From positions 9,305,001-9,369,000 of the forward strand of contig OX387204.1 in assembly GCA_947561715.1 (NCBI GenBank): DNA of 64,000 nt. Direction: 5' to 3'. The first letter of the stretch is position 1. Each line of letters begins with the position of its first letter. The translations under genes and the position numbers were made by a program. Source of the DNA: Ascidia mentula (Eukaryota; Chordata; Ascidiacea; Phlebobranchia; Ascidiidae). A model generated the notes under the pieces. That model was not told the DNA's origin and made no database searches. It worked only from the letters and a program-made list of their open reading frames with translations. This document shows positions 55,901 through 64,000 of this stretch, one piece after another.

Positions 55901-58900
55901 CAACATGGTCATCTGTTTTATTTGACCACAATTCGTCCGCTATCGAGGTCCACATGACGTCAGCAATAACACCAGGTGCAAATAATTCTAAATATTTACG
56001 TTTGAACGAAAATAACAGGACAAAAGCTTTCGTCGCTAAAAAGTTTATATTGCTCAATAATCACAAAACCAAGCACCACTACTTATTGTGCTTCATACCT
56101 GCTGTGGCAGCGTGACTTTGTAGGACAAAGTTTATCTGCTCGGCTGAGGTTGCAAGAAACAATTGATCAAAAAGTTGGTAATATCTAGCCACAGATCTTT
56201 CAGTTTCTACAGATGACTCGTACAGCAAAGGCGAACGAAAAGAACGAGGCGCAAAGAGAACTGTTGACTGGGATGCAGTAGATTTCTGCAGATTTTTTAC
56301 ACACTTTCTTTGCTTCCGTTCAGTCTTATAATTTTAAAAATATATAGGCTGTATAACTTGTTCCAGGCTGATAATGTTTTTTTAATTACAAAAAAGATTA
56401 AATAAGAAAAGTAAAGTTTACCTGGTAAAAGTGTCTACAAATGTTGGCAGTTGGGTCAAGCTCCAGTCTGTGATACCGAAAACTTGAGTTGGGAGGAACA
56501 ATAACGTAGACCTCCTGTGGAGTTAAACTAACTTCATGTTTTTGTGTTTCAAGAACGAAACAAACAGAAAAGTTTGCACTGGACACAGGTCTCCAAAAAT
56601 ATGTCACTGTTACCTGCGAACAAGAAAACACTCAAATGAGTTTTGTCATTATTTTAATGGGAAACATGGAAGTAGGTTTTGATCCAAAAATATGCAGTAA
56701 TTATTTTTTTAGACAAAAATGACTTCCTGCGCAACACAGATTGCCTGTTTGTTAAGTTCACCTCGGAAGTTTGTACAGCCGATCCCACTGGCAAAACTTT
56801 CTGAACGTCCAATGTCATATTTCCACTTCCACCAGCTCGCATTGAGGAGATGACATCCACAACCCCGTGGTGCCGCTCGAGTTCAAGTATGTCAACAAAC
56901 TTGGGCTGGTCTGTCTCATTGGTAGGACGAGGCATAAGAGGATGTGTTATAACACGCCCTGTGCCGTCTGTCAAATAAATCGCGTAGAAACAAGCTATTC
57001 AGTTTATAGGTTTACATACAGTCATTGTAAACACTTCAATGTAATGTGTTGAATTTTCAAAACGTCTCACCAATGACAAAAATATACGAATCTCCACCAC
57101 TGTCATAATACAGAGCCTCAGTAAAAACCTCTTGCAATGTAATGTCCACGGCTGCTACTCCAAACAAACTCTTATCGGAAGATCTAAAAACTGGCATCCC
57201 CACAGTAAATATGAGACCTAAATAAAAGTAAATATGTATATGCACTGTCATACAATGAACAATAATAACAATTTGTGGTTCTATTCGATTAATTCTAAGA
57301 AATTCTGTAAGACAATGGACATATAAATAAACTTACCCAATCCACCTGTGTCGACATACGGAACAGAAAAAATGGTGCGGTTCGTTCCTTTTTCGCCACT
57401 GTAGGTGCGGTAGAATGACGTCAGTTTGTTCCTCAGCATTGTAGGATCAGTGATGTGGAACGAACGCCCTAGCGATCAAGAGGGGGCAGTGAAAGGACTT
57501 TATGTGGCAAAGATAATATGCATTGCGCAGTCATTTTTTCGCATAGATGTTTGTGTGAGGCAAAGCTTAGAAAAGCTTACACAGTAACCGTTTTGCCTTT
57601 ACTTACCAGCAGGTGGTGAATCTGTGTGGTTGACTGCTTGATCGCCAAATTGTTGCGTGGCAATTTCATCCAGTATAGTCATATTTGCTAAAGTTTAAAG
57701 ATGACAAGTCATTATTCTCGTGTTTTTAAACAAAAACCACTAACCATCTCTTCCAAGTCCATATGTATATATTACAGCGCTGTTGTTTATTTTTCTGTTC
57801 CCCTCTCGTATTGTCGCATACACGTTTGCCAGTCTGCCGTACACTTCTTTTGGTTCCCCATCAGTTATAAAGAGAATAACATAACCCGTGAACTTCTCTT
57901 CGTTGTTGGAGTAATTGATTCGTTGCTGGCTGTTCATTAATAGGTCAAAGGCGTTTTTGAACCCGACCATGTATGACGACTCCCCTGAAAAAAGATTTAC
58001 GTATATATCATGCATGCTGAGGCATATCGATATTACCTTGGGGCTGAAGTGTATGTAAAAAGGTTTCTCTCAGGACTTTGATATTATGCTGAGTTGCAAG
58101 AGCTAATTCTTCTTGAAAGCAACCATTTGGCCTTTGAGCCTCGTTGTTAAATATAACCATTCCAACCTGTAAATTAAGAAGTTGTTTTTAGCTATATTTT
58201 TTTAGATAAAACAGTTTTCAGATGTAATACTAAGTAAAACGCAAGTTTACTGTCAGTATGGTGCCAAAGGTTAGCCAAGGTAGTTTTCACATAAATATTA
58301 TGGACATAAAACTGGTTAAAAAAAACATTTATAAAAAACGCAATAATGACATAGTCTCGTCCTGTAAATTTGCATTAGTTTTAATCTGCTTTTATATCTT
58401 ATATCGTATCCTGTTGTTTTAATGTGGTCATGGTCTAGTATAGCATGATATAAAAGCGCAAACGTGGTTGGAGTCAAACAAAAAATGGAGGCGTTTCATT
58501 AATCTACACCGAATCTGTCAGAAAAGAAAGGTCCAGCGAATCCTGAGTAAATATGCATCGGCAATAAATCGCTTCGTCTTTGAAATTGAACATTGAATTT
58601 ATTTTCAATTACTCAAATTTACTCCTTATTCCAGTCGGCGCAGAGCACAATTCCATAACCTGTATTGCTTTCTGTTATGATTGCAAGAGTGGGAGAAATG
58701 CTACAGGCGTCGTTTATTTTGTTTCGGCCATAGAGAAGGTGAGAGGACAGGAAGTACAGTAAATATTTGTGCAAGATTTTCCGCAAAGGAACATTGGGAG
58801 AATATAACCATATAACGACCCAAGGTTTTTAGCACAATTAGGTAAATATTGTGAATAATTTTATGTTGGCTAAAAATATGCTTTATCGAACCTAGCATAA

Positions 58901-60747
58901 CAAATTGAAACAAGCTATTTAAAGAAAAAAATAGATACTGGGAAAGCCACTGTTGAATTCAACACTACTTAACAAAAATGTTAAACTCACGCGATCTATC
59001 GGTGTGAGAGTGCCAAGGAAAAATGAGATTGCAGCAACTGAAATGTCGACCAGTTTTTGACTGTGAAGGGTTTTCGACATGGAACGTGAATTGTCAAGCA
59101 ATATCAGAACATGTTTTGGAAATGGACGCACTGTTTCGATGTACCATGGCCTGTAATAACAAACGAGTCACCGAAAGCACATTATGGCCTGTAAACAAAC
59201 CGGCAAACACTATGACGGATAACGATTAGAAAAATGTCGTCCTAAGTGTTGAGATTATCGTGAAGATTGTTCCAGTAATGAGATCCAAGCTAACTATTCA
59301 GAGTTGACGAAAACACCATTCTCCCTTTAAAATAGAGGCGCCAATGTCCTGTGTCTAATTTTGTTTTATTCTTCATAGATCCAAAGATTCAGATAAAAAC
59401 TGAAATAATTTAAACGTCCGTGCGACCTTTAACTTTCGCTTCATGTGAAATCCATAATTTTCAGGCTTTCATTTTCGGTTAATTAAGAAGAGTAGATTTA
59501 CAAACCTGAATCTGGCGTCAGTTTTTCCGCATTCGCTCACCCTCAAAGCGGGATAAAGAGAGAGAATTCCTTGTTCAGTCCCAACATATTGCCATTTGAT
59601 ATCAGGAACGATCCTGCGGTTTTCCCTCATTACCCCAAGAACGGAAGGCGGAGGCGATTGGAAAAATTCCGGAGCAGTTGGGGAAATAACTTCGCAAAGA
59701 GTTTGTGGGTCGATCTGAAGAGATTGTTAGTATTGATCGGGGATGGACCAACATAGAAAATATTTGGCTAAATCCGGACCGAAACGAACTTTACTTCGGA
59801 TTCGCGGTGTCCAAATTCGGATTAGGGTAAACGTTGAAATATAAGTACTATTTGGGCGAAACCGAATGTTGGATTCAGTCTGATATATCCTTATGCGTTG
59901 TCTTGTAATATACACAGTATTAGGCCACAAAACCAAAAACCTCTGTTTTGTAGTTGTCGTTTTGTTGCAGTAAGGCGCGATCGTAAAGACAACATGGCGT
60001 CCAATTTGTCGCATCATGGGTAGAATCCTCAAGACTTTCTTTTATTTTCCGAACAGCGTCAACTCTGGATTTTATTGCAGCAGAAATACTTGCTGACAAC
60101 TGACAAATATTTTTCGAGGTTAATTGTAATGTGTGCGCGAATAAAAAAAAACAATCATACATTTGAAACAAATTCGTTTCCATTCACTTGAAATCTTTGA
60201 AGAGTAATTGTGTTGACTTGATCCTGGACAACACAATTGAATCAACAATACATGACTATAGCATACATTTTAATGTAATTAACCATAAAAACGAAACATT
60301 TTTACACAATGCAGGGAACAGTTGTGTCATGTTGTGAAATACATAAATATACTATATTCCTAGAACTCCAAAAGGAGTAAAAAGACGATTGGCGGCAGTA
60401 TAATATTGATTCGCAAGGACAGATCGGTCAGTCACCGACTTGCACAGGCTGATTCCTGCAGTCACTTTTCACATTTTCTCTATTACATAAATTTACTACA
60501 TAGTATATCGCTTGCTGCTTTTCCTCTAACAGAAAACATCCTGAAATATTTTCAATGTTGTTACTCACGCCAATATTCTGATTTACAAACGAAAAAATAC
60601 CTGAACTTTAGAGACTCCCAACGTTTCGTTCATGAGTTCACCAAGGTAAGAAGCAATTATGGTGACATCTGTAGCACTGATTTGTCCGGACCCGATGAAT
60701 AAACCAACGTAGCAGAGTAGCAAAACACTATAAGACACTGCTTTCAT
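49915..60747 (-). CDS. CACHD1: CACHD1-like VWA and Cache domain membrane protein, complete
   Basis: A relative of vertebrate CACHD1, an alpha2delta-like type I membrane protein that modulates voltage-gated calcium channels. About 23 exons run from 60747 to 49915. The first exon (60747-60601) encodes a signal peptide (VSYSVLLLCYVGLFIGSG). Next come a helical segment (NICQLSASISAAIKSRV, near 60100), the block IKWQYVGTEQGILSLYPALR (near 59590) and the VWA domain from HVLILLDNSRSMS (near 59100) to YVILFITDGEPKEVYG (near 57870). The Cache region follows, with MPVFRSSDKSLFGVAAVDIT (57190), RRYIGTATGVDRLFPGTRLP (55890), AVANSKQAIFSTPYKDAAGA (55730) and VMGVDFSLNHLYSVVLDLY (55530). The cysteine-rich CIPEYLDQCSTPQC (53980) and GCVWCHQTQSGKPLEDPYC (53690), a membrane helix GIIAVCVCGSVLVIFLMAML (53300) and a long tail ending FQVFV complete it. 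Block order matches human CACHD1. Exon edges in the middle are approximate. Confidence 0.87.
50740..52990. other. Large CACHD1 intron, no separate gene
   Basis: A 2.2-kb intron between the juxtamembrane exon (about 53115-52995, SPKSVKLGASPPASPQGK) and the tail exon (about 50730-50590, ILSVLDTDGSEIIRKPVQL). Frames inside, such as 51287-51526 on the plus strand, show no recognisable motif. Confidence 0.5.
60395..60475. repeat. Second copy of the ACCGAC-GCACAGGCTG element
   Basis: GGTCAGTCACCGACTTGCAC followed by AGGCTGATTCCTGCAGTC resembles the core of the hairpin element at 21928-21993. It lies in the first CACHD1 intron. It may be a SINE-like fragment. Confidence 0.45.
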
Positions 60748-63350
60748 CTTTACAACATTTCTTTGTTTTTACCACAACATCACATATTCATTTCATTTCT
60801 ACCGTGCTGTTCTTGATTTGATACGTAGAAGTAACAAAAACATTTTGACAATTATTAATAGCATATGTGGAATGTTGTGTATATTGTGTTGTATTTTGAA
60901 AGACACTACAGTCACAAAAGCAACTCGATACAGGAAAAGCAAAAGACCATGGTGCTCGATCTAAGAATGATTTTGCAAATACGTAAAATCAACGTAAAGG
61001 TGGTTCTCTCACAATTATCTCATGCGACAGAAGGCAATTGAAACACATTAACCTTGTTTTTAACAATAAAAAAGTGAAAGTTTTCTGCAAAACAAATACG
61101 TGTTAGGGAAGATCAACACAGAATGTATCAGGAAGGTGGTTTAAAGATGTCACGTTTCATAAATTAAACTAAATATAACTACAACATAAATGCATAGGTA
61201 CCATTAAAACCTTGGGCATCGAGTCAGACGCCCGACACTTTAAATAATTTATCTCCATTTTCTGCAAATTACAATTCCAACAAGTTTCGGGCTTTAAGCC
61301 ACAAAGGTGAGATCACTGCAAATAACGCACGAGATAACATGCGTCCCCGCTTGAAAAACAGTAATTGGGCATTGCTAGCGCCAGTGTATAAACTACAAAC
61401 ACCTACGCGTATAAACAACGAGTTTCGCAAGCCCCGCGGTTATGTCTGTTTTTGAACTTTTTCCATGATGAACGCAACAGAACATAATAAAACATTTAAA
61501 GTGCCTAAAATGCGAATTTATCTGTCGTAAACACAGACAAATCGTAGGATACTCAAAACACTGCCCAGTAGGTAAAAGTGATTATGTCATGTGACAATGA
61601 CATCATCATAACATATAAATAAAACCGTGTTCGGCCCTGGGAATGTATTGCGTTCAATTTTGTTTAGCTTACAATTATGCGCTTCCGTGCTGCCTTATTT
61701 GTGACAACTATTGGCTGTTGTATCGATACCTGCTTGTTTCATATATTCACATTACCACAGGCTTTTACCTAGTGGTGATACAACTTGGTTTTAGCAGTTC
61801 GGCCTGGTAGCCAAAAGATACTAAAATTTTACAAATCTGTAAAATCTGCTTGTTTACCGCTACGACTGAAAAGCTTTTCAAGGCTCACAGAAAATAAAAT
61901 ACCATTAAAAGGTTCCTCTCATAAAAGTGGGTTTATGTTTCCGTGACTGCTTCCTAGCCCACTCTGTACAGCAGCGTTTCACATCTGATACCTCTCAAGT
62001 TACTTGAGTTACAAAATAAACAGCGAGAAACTTTTTTGCCGGCTGGTAACGCTTCACTTGTTTTTTCGATACGCCACACACCACACCTGACCACGTTTTC
62101 TGCTCGACTGCATGCTGGCTGAAAACAGGTAACCCAGTGTTTCATGAAAGGGGAGCAATTTTCACTCATTTTATGCGTTCCTACTGGTAGCAATGTTTAT
62201 ATTTTAGTTTATTATGCACCCCTATTAGTTTGTTCATGTTCTTTTTATTTTTCCATGTCTCGTTTATCGCCATGGAATAGCCTGGATCTTACGTGGTTTT
62301 GGTAAATTCTATACCTTTTGTTTAGAAGTGAAGATTGCCGTTTAACGGACTTATTGCCATTATTAGTCCATTATTCCCAGTGTGTTTGCCATTGCTTGAC
62401 ATCTTTCAACGTCGCGAATTGTATAGCCTATAGCTGCTGTGTTAACTTTCAGAACGCTCGTTATTTTGACGTACGAATTAAACCTTTTGATGAAGGGGGA
62501 CGTTCATCCCAACGTACTTTTTTCGTTGTATCTACTTATACAGCAAGTCCACACCGAAACTTGACCTCAAATTTACGTCAGCTTGAAATGGTTAGCAGGG
62601 ACAATCGCAAAAGGTTATCATAGATTTGTGAAATTTTTGGAGCATGAACACGACACAAACAAGTGTAAGGAAGACCGGGGATACCTCGGACAAGTTAGAG
62701 TACGTCACAATTAGATATTGTTAAAACACTTTTAGAAAAGCTTGAATCACACGTTAACAGGAAGTTTGGAATTAAATCATGTCTGTTTGGAAAATTATGA
62801 TCGAGTCAATTTTGAGTGAAACCAAGTTTTTCCATTTGTATGTGTAAAGTTATGTGTGAGCTACAGTTCAATAAAATACTGTAATTGTTGATTGTATATT
62901 TAACTACGTATTCTGGAATACGCAAATGATGATTTTGACCAACGTTCGGCAATAGGGTCATATTTTTTGTGATATTTATGTAGTCACGTGGTCAGGGATA
63001 CTTCGGACGTCATAAAATGGCAAGAAGACAACGCTTTTTGAGATTTTGGTAAAATTATTAAATCATAGGCTACAAGAGAATAAACAGAGACTGGATAAAA
63101 TGATCGAATTTTGGAAGATAAAAGACCTCCAAAGATTAAAATTTATTTGTTGACCCTCAATTTCATGACATCAGTATTGTTCTGAAAAGTACATGAGGTA
63201 CCCAAAGCGCTGGAAAGTCCTGTAAGTATGAAAGGATCCAAACGGCAAGTAATAACGCCCCGACTGAATAATATGTTATGCCCTAATGCCCCAATGTTTA
63301 AATTGCGCCGAAATTGATTCAGGTTGTTCGTGAAATAAACATTTTTTTTC
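60748..63350. other. Upstream region of CACHD1, no supported gene
   Basis: About 2.6 kb without exon-like blocks. Frames at 61954-62193 (minus) and 62318-62623 (plus) have no recognisable motif or splice context. The CACHD1 promoter should lie near 60750-61000, but no defined element is visible. Confidence 0.4.
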
Positions 63351-63480
63351 GAAAAGAGCCAAAATAGTCATTGAGAGCTGCAGACAGGTGTACACACTGT
63401 ACCCAACATATCGACGATTGACCGGAAGGTACCACAAAGTGGAAATCTGTGTGCCTGCTAGTCTACCAGCTAGTATGTGC

Positions 63481-63526
63481 CACTGTCACCAGCTGCACTG
63501 ATGAGACCTTATAGGTCGAAACAGTG
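63481..63526 (+). ncRNA. Hammerhead-ribozyme-like motif, intact core
   Basis: CACTG (63481-63485) is followed by TC, a 10-base spacer, CTGATGA (63498-63504), helix GACCT/AGGTC (505-509 with 513-517), GAAA (63518-63521) and CAGTG (63522-63526). CACTG and CAGTG are exact complements, as stem III requires, and the TC after CACTG is the expected NUH cleavage site. The spacer ACCAGCTGCA does not make a good stem I, which lowers confidence in activity. The sequence is homologous to the motif at 36.8 kb. Confidence 0.55.
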
Positions 63527-64000
63527 TGTACACAAGTTTGCCTTTTTTTTTATAAAACCAGAGCGAGGGGATAAAGGAGCTGCATTCTCGGCTCGTAGCC
63601 ACGGGTTTTCAACCTCTAACCTAGAGCGTACGTAAAAGCATAGTATATCCACATCACTTGGCTTAAAGTATTTTCTTTCATCTTTTTTTTATTTTGCTAT
63701 AATAGTGATTTTGCATAAGCTCTACTACAGTATAGGCTATTATTGTCACGTTAAGAAAAAATATTGTCGGGCTCACCATGGACTTCACTTTTCCAAATAG
63801 CAAATTACCTGTAAAAATATGAGGCGAACGTAAACAACCATTGTCTAATTACCACTTAAAAATTACTCAAATACCCTATGTGGGAATATTCAAATGTAAA
63901 CAAAGCGACAAAAAAATTTGCGAGAAACCAAGCTGATATCATTCCATCTCATAGCACAACAAAATGATGCGCTTTCGAGTGGAAACAATGCATTGAATTT

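Overview
This 64-kb window is animal nuclear DNA. It is A+T-rich, with compact genes made of many short exons. Introns are mostly 60-600 bp with GT-AG ends, and short transposon relics lie in introns and gene gaps. The recognisable genes are single-copy chordate-type genes: YJU2, SQOR, SAXO4/PPP1R32, IGHMBP2, LIX1L, GTF2E2, MBD4, PTRH2, MRPL38 and CACHD1. The small introns, close same-strand genes and AG acceptors just before several start codons would fit a tunicate (ascidian), a group known for spliced-leader trans-splicing and operons. The species assignment is inference. I see no prokaryotic genes, CRISPR array or rRNA.

Layout, 1-24.5 kb: the 5' part of YJU2 (minus); an unrecognised four-helix membrane protein (plus); a long unrecognised minus gene (about 3.3-10.6 kb) carrying a hAT-type MITE in an intron; SQOR (plus, complete); SAXO4 (plus, complete); a 12-exon minus gene coding for a proline- and aromatic-rich protein; and a single-exon 171-residue protein (plus). 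SAXO4 is axonemal, and its two neighbours have a similar composition, so 15-24.5 kb may be a small group of ciliary genes.

Layout, 25-49.6 kb: a decayed Penelope-like retroelement; IGHMBP2, LIX1L and GTF2E2 all on the minus strand in close order; a repeat-rich stretch (35-41.5 kb) with MITEs, an inverted repeat pair and a broken CARF-like gene; a tight plus-strand trio of an MBD4 glycosylase and two tandem PTRH2 genes; MRPL38 (minus) with an intronic minisatellite; then a repeat-rich gap with a large inverted repeat and a second hAT-type MITE.

Layout, 49.9-64 kb: a complete CACHD1-like gene (minus, about 23 exons) coding for a signal peptide, VWA domain, Cache domains, a cysteine-rich segment, a membrane helix and a cytoplasmic tail. 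Beyond 60.75 kb there is no supported gene.

The most unusual signal is a dispersed set of three hammerhead-ribozyme-like cores (near 0.78, 36.8 and 63.5 kb). Each sits in repetitive or fold-back sequence, and the same window holds a Penelope-like relic, a class known to carry hammerhead motifs.
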